Source: Tetrahymena thermophila SB210 (Eukaryota > Ciliophora > Oligohymenophorea > Hymenostomatida > Tetrahymenidae). From it: DNA of 64,000 bases. Below are positions 39,301-58,222 of the stretch, one piece after another (position 1 is the stretch's first letter; the number at the start of each line of letters is the position of its first letter). The stretch spans positions 186,001 to 250,000 of the forward strand of contig NW_002476563.1 in NCBI RefSeq assembly GCF_000189635.1, written 5' to 3'. The notes under the pieces are model-generated. The model was given only the letters and a program-made list of their open reading frames with translations, was not told the DNA's origin and ran no database searches. Position numbers and translations under genes: made by a program.

Positions 39301-41336
39301 ACTTTATATAGAATAAAAAGAGATAGATTTATTGATTTAGTAAAAACTAGTGAATATGATTTTGAGAGATTTAAAATGATATAAGAAAAAATAGCTATCC
39401 ATGGAAATTTAAGCTGCCTATATTTAAAGTGTTACTCATGTAAAAAAATAGGTCATTTAGCTTCTAATTGCCCTGTAACTCATCCATTTTTTGACAAGTA
39501 ATTCATATTCTTGAAAAATAATTTTTCTGAGATTTAAGAAAGACAACCAAACTATTTAAGAGCAGAAAAAACAAAATAACTGAAACCCATGTAATGTTTT
39601 ATTTTTTTTATTTGCTTAGTGAAGCCTATTTTTTATATATTTTTTAATTATCATTTTTATTAATTTCAATTAGATATCTTAATTAAATTTTCAAAAATTA
39701 ATTCAGATAGATAATTCTATCTTTATTTTTTAAACATTTACTAAATTTTTATTTTAAAAAAATAAATATTCAAATGAATATTGAAATACTAAATAAAAAA
39801 TATTTATTTTGAATAATTTATTAAAATAACTTTTTTTAATGAATATTTAATAGAAAATTAGTAAAAATATGAAACAAATTTTTAATTTAAATAATTATCT
39901 ATATTCATGATATTTTACTTAATATTAATAGTTCATATGTATTTTCTAATTATAATTAAAACTAAATTTAATAATTTTTTTAATGAATTAAAAAATTAAT
40001 TAGAATTTAAGCTAAAAAGAATATCCAAATTTGTAAAAAATTAAAAGATTTATGTAGAAATCTCAATAGTAGAACATAATTTCTCTACAATATTACTTCT
40101 GATGAAGATGAAGGATTAACTTTTGATACTGACAGCTTACTATCTTAGGATGCTTAATCTAGTAAATTTGGGTAAGAAATAAAAAGTTTTGCAAAATAAA
40201 CAACAGATTTATCTTAAAAGATAGAAAATAAACAAATACAAAAACTCATTAAATCTAATTAAGATGAAATAAGTATAATAGAAAAACAAATAGGCTTAAT
40301 TAAATAGAATTCGGCTTTGAATGATTAAGTTTCTAACAATTGTGCTAATAATTATGATTTATAATAAATTAATAATAACTTTAACATATCTCCTGATACA
40401 CAGTATTTTTCTAAGGTTGAATAAATAGTTTCTGTTTTAAAAAAGCAAAATTAGCTGTATAATAGTCTAGCTAATGAAAATGCTAAGGAGAATAACTAAA
40501 AATAAGGTTAATTTATTAAATCAAGAAGTGATTTTAAAAATTATTTGAATTCAAAATAAGTCAATTTTAATAAATAAAATACTTAAAATTCAAATTAAGA
40601 TCCAAAAAATTAAATTTTCTTTTAGAAGAAAATATCGAAAGAGTTACTAGATGATTAGGATGTTTTTTTTCTATCTCCATAAATCATAAAGGTTTAATCC
40701 AATATATAATAAAATAATAAAAAAGAATAACCTTCTTTGTCTGCAACAAGCTTCAAAATATTTGAGTAGCAAATATAATAGCAAGAAAAAGGAGAAGAAA
40801 ACCCATCTAAAAATTAATTAAACAGAATTAAATCAAGCGAATACAAGGGTAATAGATCTTTAACTAAATTAAGCTCAAGTAAGTAAACAAATTTGTAATT
40901 TAAAAATTAGACAAATTAGTTAACGTAAGAATTTGCTTCCGAAAAAATGAGAAACAGTTAAAAAACCAGTAATAACTTGATTAGATCTCATGACTATTCT
41001 TAATATTCAAAGTTTTATTCTTAATAAGATTTTTTTGAGTAGATTTAAATGTATGATTTTGAGAGAGTAAAAATATACAAAAAATTTTTTCCTCATAATA
41101 ATATTGATAGAGTAATAACAACTTTGAAAAAAATTTAGACTTAATAAAAAAAAGAAAGATTTAAAAAAAACTTAGAAAGAAGAAGATAAATTATATTTGC
41201 TTTAGACCATATTTAAAACAGGTTAATTTGTGAAACGCCTTCTAAAAACAATGTACGCTAAAAAAAAAAGGAGCTTACTTCGTTATCATATGGAGTTACT
41301 TTAAAGTAAAAAGAATAGCTAAAATAAGTAGTCTGA
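36304..41336 (+). CDS. Cyclic-nucleotide-binding potassium-type channel with C-terminal zinc knuckle
   Basis: Five exons, 36304-37894, 37960-38106, 38384-38555, 38826-39590 and 40058-41336, join in phases 1, 1, 2, 2 and give 1317 residues ending in TGA. The ATG at 36304 is the first after an in-frame TGA. Residues 1 to about 365 are a polar cytosolic region. Six hydrophobic segments follow, S1 beginning IVLWDLLQITMTYLF and S5 ending VVTVTHIVSIAFYML. The pore reads TTMTTVGYGDI (around residue 580), a K+-selective filter. S6, a C-linker and a cyclic-nucleotide-binding domain follow at about 715-815, with the phosphate cassette FFGEISFFSGLARSASARS. A CCHC zinc knuckle CYSCKKIGHLASNC lies at about 837-850. 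The last 460 residues are Gln/Asn-rich with a basic helical end. S4 has few charges (LLNRALKQKK), so voltage sensing may be weak. The last intron's acceptor is the least certain join. Confidence 0.85.
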
Positions 41337-41798
41337 TTTTTTTTGTTTTTAATTTATTCATTAAATTAAATAAATAGTTAATTATAAATTTTTAAAAAAA
41401 CATAATTATTTAATTATATATTTATATATTAGTGCTTCAAAGCTAAGTCATATCTAATCTAAAAAACTTTTTCAAAACATAATTAATTTTTTATATTTTG
41501 AAAATTTTTACTATTATTTAAAGTTTATACGAATTCTGTTTTTTTGTTTTTTGTGAAATTATTAAATGAAATTGAAGAAATTTTTTGATAGAGTTAATGA
41601 AAATAAAAAATAAAAAAATACTCGATATAAACTTATTTAAAAATTGAAACATAAGTTTTTTGAAAATATTTTATAATTTTAATTGAAACCTAACTCTTTT
41701 TGATAAAGTTTAATTACTTTAACAAATGTAATTTAAGTTAAATTAGATAAAATATATAATTTAAGAGGTAAGTGTACAATTAAAAAAAATCAAATCGT
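41337..41798. other. Tail-to-tail intergenic region
   Basis: 462 bases between the convergent stop codons of the channel gene and RPB1. AT-rich with T and A runs. It must carry both 3' ends, but no distinct terminator or polyadenylation element stands out. Confidence 0.6.
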
Positions 41799-48829
<7,031 letters not shown>

Positions 48830-50202
48830 CTAGGAGTAAGCATACTTTTGTCCAGACTATTTCATTTCTTGATTTTTTTTTGCTTTTTAATATCAATAAA
48901 ATGCAATAAATCTGATTTATTAATTATATCAATTGCTTTGTTTAATTATTAGCTGTAAAAAGATTTATTTTTTTAATGTATCTAACTAAATAAATACACT
49001 TTTTAATTAATTAATTTCTTCCTTTTCGAAAACAGTCTATTCAATTACTTAGTAAATCATCTTCCCTAGACACAACCAAATAAAGTATTATATCTATCAG
49101 ACTGTTTTTAACTTAATTTTTTAATAAATATATTATTTATTTTACTAATTAAAATTTTATGAAAATCATTTTATTCTATTTTATAGTGCTTTTAACAAAA
49201 ACATCAATAAATTGTTTATATCTATTTTATTTTTCATTCATAACAATGCAATTTGTTTAAAGTCCGCCAAATTATTAAAAACAAATTTAGCTAAACATTC
49301 AAATTTTCATGAGCAATTTCAAATTAAAAATCTAGCTAACTAAAAAATCACCAAATAAATATTAAGTCAAAAATTATACAAAAGTGATAATTTGAAATAT
49401 TATTTGATGAAAAGGAATTTGGTTTAAAATTAATTTAAATTTATAAATTTATTTAAATATTTTAATTATATTTTGAATAAAATAATTATAAAAATATATT
49501 ATTTATATTATTATATATATTTTAAATTTTTTAATTATCATTTAAATATTTTGAAAATAAGTTTGATTTTTTGTAAAAATAAAATAATTCTTAATTTAAT
49601 ATTGACTAAATTCATTTAAAATAAATATATTTGAACAACTCAGTTTTTTCATTTAAATATAATGAATAATGTTGATTGATTGATATTTGGTTTTAAATAA
49701 ATTTTTCAACAGTTAATGATTTACTTAATTATGTTTACTATTTTAAGAAAATGGAATAAAAATAAATCAATAAATTTTGAAAATGACATAAAAATATAAT
49801 ATAAGCTGAATTAATTAAGGATTGTAAAAATCTATTTATAAATAAGTATAATTAGTAATTTGGGTTTAAGTAATTTAACTAGAGTTTTTGTTGATATCAG
49901 TTTTATACATTAAAATTTTAGTTTTATGAAGTCATTCTAGCAATAGAATAATCTTATACTTTGTTTCTCTAGATTGTAAATAATATACATAATTAATTTT
50001 TAATAGTAATTAGTTCAATTATTACAAAAATAACATAGAAGAAGACTGAACTATTAATTAACATACTTCTTTTGTTTGTTAATATTATTGATAATTATTA
50101 ATCACAAATATTCTTTGCTTTGTTTGCATTTAAAATAAGTTTTCAAAGAGATAGTTTGCTAAGGAAATATTTATAACTAAATAGCAACTCACTAAAATCA
50201 AC
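48830..50202. other. Divergent intergenic region, RPB1 / PTEN copy 1
   Basis: About 1.37 kb between two divergent start codons. AT-rich; the 200 bases next to RPB1 are slightly less so and probably hold its 5' leader. No recognisable regulatory motif. Confidence 0.55.
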
Positions 50203-53200
50203 ATGGCATCATAACCAATTTAAGGAAACATATTTGAACCCAACTAAGATAATTAGAAGGGGTATTCTTATGATGACGATTACTATGAAGAATAAAATAA
50301 TGTCTTTGACAATGCAAGCTAATCATCTGATAATGTAAGATGCACAATTTTATAAATAAGGCTGTTAGATTTTGCTTGGATTTTACATAGAAAATCTGCA
50401 AAGATAATTAATTTATTTTGTTTAAACTAGGAAGTTCAATATGACTATTATTATGGCGATAGCGATTAAGATGAAGCAGAGGTTTAAGAAATAAGTTAAA
50501 TTCCTGCCCAAACCGAATTAAATCGTAAAACAACAACGCAGTTAGATGAAGAAGCAACAAGAATCAATAAAGCATTTAATAAAGACAAAAAAAAATATTT
50601 CAGGAACTACATAAAGATGCTAGTAAAATTATTTTGAATAAATAAATTATGAGAAATATTGCAAAAAAAAATTTAATCAGCTATAAATCTAATTATTTTA
50701 AGGCTTGTCTTATATTTCATTGCTTGCTACTTATATAATCAACAAGGAATAGATAGAATAATACTATCAAATATGTCAACAAAATTTATTGATAATCTTT
50801 ATTTTATAAAATATACAGGTTTCAAAACAAAAAAAAAGATTTGAGTCAGATGAATTCTCCCTCGATTTAACATGTAGGCATTATTTATTAAGTTTATAAA
50901 ATAAGTTAAAAAGCACTACTTTAAATAACTTCAAAGCAAACTTACTTAATGATAGTGAGAAAAATATTTAAAATTTCAATTTAGCAAAATAATTTGTTAC
51001 TATTTAAATAAATATAAAGATGATTTTAGTAAAATGAGCATTATTGTTTATATTTATACAAATAGATATAACATCAAAGATTATAGCTATGGGGTTTCCT
51101 GCAGACAAATTGGAGAGTCTTTACAGAAATGATCGTAAAGAAGTGAAAAAGTATAGAATATTTCATTTACATTAATTTATTTTATAAAAGCAAAAAATAC
51201 TGGCACTTTTATGAATTTATTAATGAATGATTATTTTTCCATATAAAAGCTAAAACTTTATACATCAAATTAACAGGCTTTGAAAGAGATAAATCCATTC
51301 AAATTCATTGAAAAAAATTTTTTTTTTCCTAAATACTTTGATAAAAAGTCGATAAAATATTGCAAAATTAAATTTTTGTGGTAATAACTATTTTAATAGA
51401 AAAGCAAATTATGTTCGGTAATCTAAGAAATTTTAAGAATTATTATAAAATTTGTTTTTTTATTCTTTTTAGTCCTACGTCTATTCATAATTTTTATCAA
51501 AATTTCCAATTTTGATTTTTTATCAATTTTACCCAGTTCTATTATTATTCTAGCCTTGTTACTCTTTCTAAATTAAGTACAACCATAAAAATTTTATGCC
51601 AAAATACTTGGTAGAAAAATATAATTTTAAAAGACTTTCTCTTAATATTTTTTATAATCCTAATATAACCAAACCAAGCATAATTATTTTAAATATAAAT
51701 CTAATTTAACTAATGAATCAACTAATTATTTAGTGTATGCTGAATATAAAAGAATTAAGAGCATGATGATTGAATATATTTATTAGATTTTAATTAAAAT
51801 TTTTTACTGATTAACTTCTTTATTTTTACTGATAAATTAAGAAAGAAAAATAGATAAATATTATTGTTACTTTTATTATTTAGATAAACCTCAAATTAAA
51901 AATTAAAAACATATTTTGAATATTTTTTTCAAGATTATGTTATGTTTACTTTTTTTATTTATTAATAATCTGCAAAAAATTAATAAATACAAGTAATTTT
52001 TTTAGATAACTCTATAAATTGAATAAATTTATCAATAAATAAGATAATTTAATTATTTTAATTAACAGCAATAATAATTATAATAAAGAGTAATATAGCT
52101 AATAATATAATATTTATTGATTAATTTTCTTTTTTTTAAAATCAGATAAGTTAGAAAGACTTTTAAATTACTATAATTAATTCATTTTTTTAAATTATTT
52201 TAGCTTCTTCAAAAAATAGCATCAAGATAGTTACAAGATATATAATTTATGTTCGGAAAGAGAATACAATAAAGAAGAATTTTAAAATTTTGCTCATTAT
52301 CCTTTTGAAGATCATTAAGCACCAGAGTTTTAACTGATATACAACTTTTGCAAAGACCTGTTTAAATTTATTTATGAAGAGGGTAATGGCGAGAATATTG
52401 CTGCAGTTCATTGCAAAGCAGGAAAAGGTAGAACTGGAGTGATGATATGTTGTTTCTTAATGTTCTCAGGAGTTTATGAAAAAGCTATAGATTCTTTACG
52501 TTACTATGGCATAATGAGAACGAAAAATAAAAAGGTAAAAAACACCCAAAATTAATTTTAACAAAAAAAAACATTAATTATTTTAAATAAATTCATAAAA
52601 GGGAGTAACTATTCCAAGCTAAATAAGATATGTATAGTACTTCGAAAAAGCGCTATAATGCAGATATAACTTAGAAAATTTTCCTAGAATCAACCTCAAA
52701 TTACTAAAGATAAAACTAGTCACAATTCCTAATTTTAATTTCTTTGGTGGTTGCGGTAAAAATTATTAAAAACTTAAAAACATTTATTTAATGATCTTAA
52801 AAAATATAATAGAGCCATTCTTTACAATTACTTACTTTTAAGATAATAAGGAAAAAACAGAATACAATTCGCTAGTAAATTATTTAATTTTTTTATATTT
52901 TCACTTAAAAATATTTTTTTTTAAACAAAGGACAACTTTAAATTATAAAAATACCATAAAGAGCCATATATAGAATTTGTTTTAGATGAATATGAAGTTA
53001 AAGGCGATGTTTAAATTCAATTCTTTAATAAATCTCTCCTTAAAAAGTGATTACTTTTCACATAAAATATAAATTAATTTTTAATTCATTTAAAAAGGAA
53101 AGAAAAAATGTTTTAATTTTGGTTTAACTGTGCTTTCTTTGAGCCAAATGGAGTACTAGTCCTTGATAAAAATTAGCTAGATTCTGCATGCAAGGTAGAA

Positions 53201-53505
53201 ATAATATATTTTATTTTTTACACTCTCTTATATGATTATAAATTTTTTAGGATAAAAAGCACAAATAATTTAGCGAAGCATTCCATGTAGAAGTACACGC
53301 TTTAAGACCAAATTAATAATAGGAAATATAAATTATGAGTGAAGAAAACGGATATTTATAAGTAAATAAAAGAAAAAAAGAAGAATATGAAAGTAGAATG
53401 AAGATGAAACAGGGTGCTTCAACTTTCAATCAATAAAATATCCCATAAAATTTAGAAATTGATAAAATAAATATATTTTAGTTACAGAAGAACTAAAAAA
53501 ATTGA
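50203..53505 (+). CDS. PTEN: PTEN-type phosphatidylinositol-3,4,5-trisphosphate 3-phosphatase, copy 1
   Basis: Ten exons, 50203-50334, 50431-50622, 50819-50873, 51066-51150, 52204-52534, 52602-52755, 52813-52874, 52931-53046, 53098-53194 and 53251-53505, give 492 residues ending in TGA. PTEN removes the 3-phosphate of PI(3,4,5)P3 at the inner plasma membrane. After an acidic, Tyr-rich N-terminal extension of about 110 residues comes the basic lipid-binding motif KQKKRFESDEFSLDLTY. The phosphatase domain follows with IIAMGFPA, YKIYNLCSE and YPFEDHQAPEF. The P-loop HCKAGKGRTGVM at about residue 224 has both lysines that give PIP3 specificity in the family. The TI loop reads KKGVTIPSQIRYV. The C2 domain follows (GDVQIQFFNK, MFQFWFNCAFFEPNG, LDSACKDKKHKQFSEAFHVEV). 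The Gln-rich tail lacks a PDZ-binding end. Intron 4 is unusually long (about 1.05 kb). Confidence 0.93.
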
Positions 53506-55234
53506 AGTTTTCATTTGAAAATATTTCAAGAAAGTAATTTACTCAAAATAAATAGTAATAAAAGATAAGCTCTTAGAATTAAAATAAATCAAAAACTTAA
53601 TTAGAAATTATGAACTTCTCCTTACCATCTTTAATTAGGGAGTTCATATAATGTAATAAATTTCCATTATTGAATTTTAAAACCATAAATAATAATCTTT
53701 GTTTATTAAAATTATTAAAAAAATAATTTCAAAGGAATTCAAATATAAGAAGCAAGCATTCATTAGATGATTATTCTTAATTGAATTTCGTTTATAAATG
53801 TTTAATTTACAAAAAATTATTTCAAATTTTGACAAAATTATAAAAAAATATATTTAAATTAAATTGAATTATATTTTTAGAAGATTTTAACATATTAAAA
53901 TAAAAACTAGAGTTAAAATCTCTTTATATAAAATAAAAAATCATTTGTATATTTGTATTTAAAAAAAGCTGTTTTGTAACTTTTTTAAAATTAAATAAAT
54001 TTTGTTGAATTAATCATTTTTATAGATAATTTAACATCATCAATTTTTCAATTAAAATTATTGTATTAAGTCCAATTAAAAAATGTCTTAATTAAAACTA
54101 AATGACTATATATTTCACATAAATGAGTTAATAACAAATTTTTAATTTGTAAATATCTATATGAGAAATTTCAGTAGAAGCTGAAATATTAAATATATAA
54201 ATAAATATCTTTCTTGAGTTGTTATTAATAATGAGTATGCATATTTGATTCAATTATTTACTTAGCTAATTAAATTTCCTACAAATCTTATTTTTATTAA
54301 TTTAATTAGATTTTAAATAGGATTTAATAAATATTTTATTAAATTTTAAAAATTCTTCTCAAGAAATCTCTTAATAATGTTAATAAAAAAATTTTTTTTT
54401 TAATTTTATGCTGAATTCAAAAATATAAAAATATACAGTACTTCTTAATCAAATATTTCTAACATTTAAATTTTTATTCTTACCATTTTTATGAGATTAT
54501 TATGTTTTAAAGGTCATGAATATTTGTAAATCTTCAATCAATATTAACAAATTATATTTACATAAATACTATTAATTAATACTATTTAAATTTAAAAAAT
54601 TTATTAAAATATAATCTATCTTAATTTTTTAAATATTAAGATTTAAACATAATATTTTTTGATTGATAATTGAATTAATGCACTACTTTTATAATATGTT
54701 TAAATTGCCTCACGCATGATTGCTTGTTGTAGTCCTTCTACATATTCATCATTATGAATCCATCTTAAAAATGAATGATCGCTTGCTATCATCAGCCATA
54801 GCTTAATCAATATTTTTTTTTAGGAATTTATAAAATATAAAAAACTGAATTATCTAATATAAAATTAATTTTAAATTGACAATTTTTATTTATTTTTATA
54901 TAATCTTTTATTTTTTTATCAATAATAACTTATTTACTAACAGTAACCCTTCTTATTTAAAAGCAATTGGTTTATTTTTATTCAATTTGGAAGAGATATT
55001 TTTAATTGTTTAACAAACAAACCAATTATAATTACTTTATTAATAAATATTATTTGCGTTATTTAATTCTGGTGATTATTGATAATGTTATGTTATTAAT
55101 CAATCAAATAAAGAGGATTACTAAATAATATTTCAATAGACTTAATTAAAAACAATAATAATTATCAATAAGATTTGAAGAGGACATCCATTTTTATAAT
55201 AAATTTTTAAATTACCAAAATATTTGTCCTTAAA
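53506..55234. other. AT-rich intergenic region
   Basis: About 1.7 kb between PTEN copy 1 and the carboxypeptidase homologue. Mostly featureless, apart from a distinctly less AT-rich block at 54700-54810 described separately. Confidence 0.55.
54700..54825 (-). other. Orphan exon-like block
   Basis: Within very AT-rich DNA this roughly 110-base block is clearly richer in G and C. On the minus strand it encodes an uninterrupted segment reading DHSFLRWIHNDEYVEGLQQA and continuing IMREAIQ. The composition and codon mix look like a real exon, but I find neither a matching upstream or downstream exon nor a recognised family. It could be a gene relic, a very small gene or a single exon of an unrecognised transcript. 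Confidence 0.3.
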
Positions 55235-56363
55235 ATGAACCAATTTACTATGTATGAGAATCCTCCTTCTGAAATAACTTGCAAAAGTTGGTGTATTTAT
55301 TCTCTCAAAGAGTTGTAAGTAATATGTGGAGCTAATTAAAATATGTAATTACAAATTGCTTCGTTGACGAAAATGATGACTTATATCGTAGTTCTCCGAT
55401 TTTGCAAGAAGCATCAGATAGATATTGATAATCTTTAGTTTGTGGTTAGCAGAAACGCATCAGCAATTTTAGGAACATCTTCTGGATTGAAGGTAGGCGA
55501 TTAAATATCAATTCGAGACTTACTCTTTTGCTTAATGCTACCTAGTGGGAACGATGCAGCTCTATGCTTAGCTGAAAATATAGGATCTCTTCTATATAAA
55601 ATGCAGAAAGGTATTGAAAAATAAGCTATAATTAATTACACTAAATATACTTTAGAGTTTTAATTTAATTCATTTTATTAAAAAAGATTCATTTTTTAGA
55701 ATTTAAAAGGTAAGCTAGACTTACACTCAAATTTATTTAATTTATAATTAAGGTCTGGTTAAATCAGCTTATGTAATAAGAAATTTAAATATTCTGAATA
55801 TATAAAATGAATCTACTGCAATTTAATCTTGCTCTGTAATGAGTTTTGTTAATGAAATGAATAATATGGCTTAAGAGTTAGGGTTGAATGAAACTAAATT
55901 TTCAAATCCTCATGGATTACATGATAAAGTAAATGTTTCTTCTGCGAAAGATATGGCAATTCTAACAAGAGAGATTATGAAGGAAGATAAATTTACTCTT
56001 TAGTTATGCCAAGCAAAAAGTTATTAATTTGAAGTTAAAAATTAAATTGACAATACATGTAGGTAAATTAATTTGGTTAATACAAATAAACTGCTAGAGA
56101 AGCCAGGTTATTTTGGAATGAAAACAGGTTATACAAATTCAGCTGGTGGCTGTTTGGCTTCATTGTTTAAATAATATGATAAAATTATGGCTTAAACAGT
56201 TGAGGTTATAATAGTTGTCCTAAAATCAGACTCTATGGAAAATAGGTTTGTTGATACTTAGTTATTAGTGGAATGGTATTTTAGATAACTGAATCATAAA
56301 ATAAAAGAGAGATGCAAATTCTATGAATAATCATTTAAATAAATGGCATCCTTACCAAGTTGA
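55235..56363 (+). CDS. D-alanyl-D-alanine carboxypeptidase-like serine hydrolase (peptidase S11, PBP5-type)
   Basis: Two exons, 55235-55610 and 55753-56363, joined in phase 1, give 328 residues ending in TGA. The bacterial family trims the terminal D-Ala of peptidoglycan stem peptides. All three active-site motifs are present and correctly ordered: SLTK (nucleophile Ser and Lys, in QIASLTKMMTYIVVLRFC), SGN (MLPSGNDAALCLAENI) and KTG (PGYFGMKTGYTNSAGGC). The LGLNETKFSNPHGL segment is also typical. It lacks a clear signal peptide and the C-terminal beta-domain of PBP5. The intron and the TAA/TAG glutamine codons show it is a resident nuclear gene and not contamination. Ciliates make no peptidoglycan, so it probably acts on prey bacterial wall or has a new substrate. 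It sits between the two PTEN copies. Confidence 0.9.
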
Positions 56364-58222
56364 TAAAAATAACTTAAAAATATCAAATTTAAATATTTAC
56401 ATCAACGGATTTTTGTTCTAATGAATTTTTTTCTTTGAGGAAATAACTTTGAGATAAGACAAAAATAAGATAAATTAACAAATTAAAAATTGAAATAAAA
56501 TTTAAATCAGTTGGCAAAAGACTAAAAATAAATATTTGCTAAAAAAAGTAGTAAATAAAATTCAAAATTTAGATAGATATTTATTACAAAATTATCAAAG
56601 AATGAAATTTAAAATTTTTGAACTTTAAAATACTTGTTTTAGTTTGATTTCATATTATTAAATTAAATGTGCTTCTTTTAATAAATACTTTCTTTATTTA
56701 TATTTTAACATATCATTTAATTTGCGCCTGTTAGTTAAAACGAATGTGATATTATTTTTCTCAAACTAAATATTTAATATTTTTAATTTAAAAAAGAATG
56801 AAGATTTATCTGTAATCTCATAAAAATATTTTCAAGTATTTTCAACAAAATGTTAAATTCTATTACAAATATTTTAGATAGAATAAGCAGATTTAATTTT
56901 AAATTGGAAAATTCCTTAAAGTGCTGAGTGAAATAAAATTGTAACATTTATTTTTTATAATATTATTAGTAATTACTATAATCAATATATTTACCAAATA
57001 ATGCTTTAATCTCAAGAAGCTTCTCTAGTAATTACATTATTCAAACACCTGAATTTAATTATAAAAAAAATATTTATATGTTACTTTAACTCTACTCATA
57101 AATTGAAATCCTTATATTAGTTTAATTATAAATCATTATAATAGATTTGCATCGTTTGGAAAAGAAAGCTTTGATTTAATTAAAGTTATTTGTCATTTCC
57201 TTTTGCTTACACTTTTAAAATTTAATAATGAGGGAATGGAAATCTTGTTTAAATCGAGAAAGTTACAAATTTCGCATAACTATTAATTTGATATAATTTT
57301 ATGACATATAGGGTGAAAAGGTATTAATTAATCTGTATTAATAATTTGATTTATTCTTTACTGCTTAAAACCCTTTTTTCAATCAGTTGAAATTAATAGT
57401 TTTAATAGAAATACTTTTTAAAATAACTCATAAAATTGTTTTACTTATTTAATAAATTATATATAAATGTAAATATTAAAAATATTGTTCAATAAATTTT
57501 AACTATTATAAATGTATTTATTTTTGTTTAAAACTTTATCCTAAAAGACAAACTTAAAATTACAAAGGATAATTGTTTGTTTTTATTTTTAGATTATATT
57601 TTTGATGAAGTTAAATTACATTAAGAGGAGACGAATTGACTTAAAATTTATGAGCTAGGGAGATTTATCAATAAAATTAAAACAAGTTCGATTTTCGATT
57701 CAATCAAATTTAATTTTTTTTTTAGGCAAATTCAAAAAATTGGCAATTTGTTTTTCTAAATTTTAGAAATGTAAACTTACTTTTTTGTATTGAGTTTTGA
57801 TTTTGTGTAACAAAAAATATTTAAAAAAGACTTAGTTTGATTATATAATAAAAAAACTTTAGAATTTTTTATCTCATACGACTAGCTAATTTGTTTGTTT
57901 GTTTATCTGTCTATCCGTCTGTTTGTTATTATTGATAAAAAAATAAGTATGCGTAATTTGTTTAAAAGGAATGTAGGGTTTATTATTTATAATATCTGAG
58001 TTCTAAAAATTAACCATAAAGGCATCTAATTTTTTTAGGAATCTCTAAATAAATTACTATCTGAAAAAGAAGTAGTAAAAAAAATAATTAAAAACAAATA
58101 AATAAATAGAAGGATTGATTTCACGCACTCTCTTTCTTTCTAATTAAATAATTAATCAATCAAAAAGCAATAGATTATAAAGGTATTTAATTGGATTGAA
58201 TAGCAACCAAGTAAGCAAAGGC
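56364..58222. other. AT-rich intergenic region
   Basis: About 1.86 kb upstream of PTEN copy 2. No coding frame stands out. A short run of TTTG/TCTG-type simple sequence lies near 57890-57930. Confidence 0.55.
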
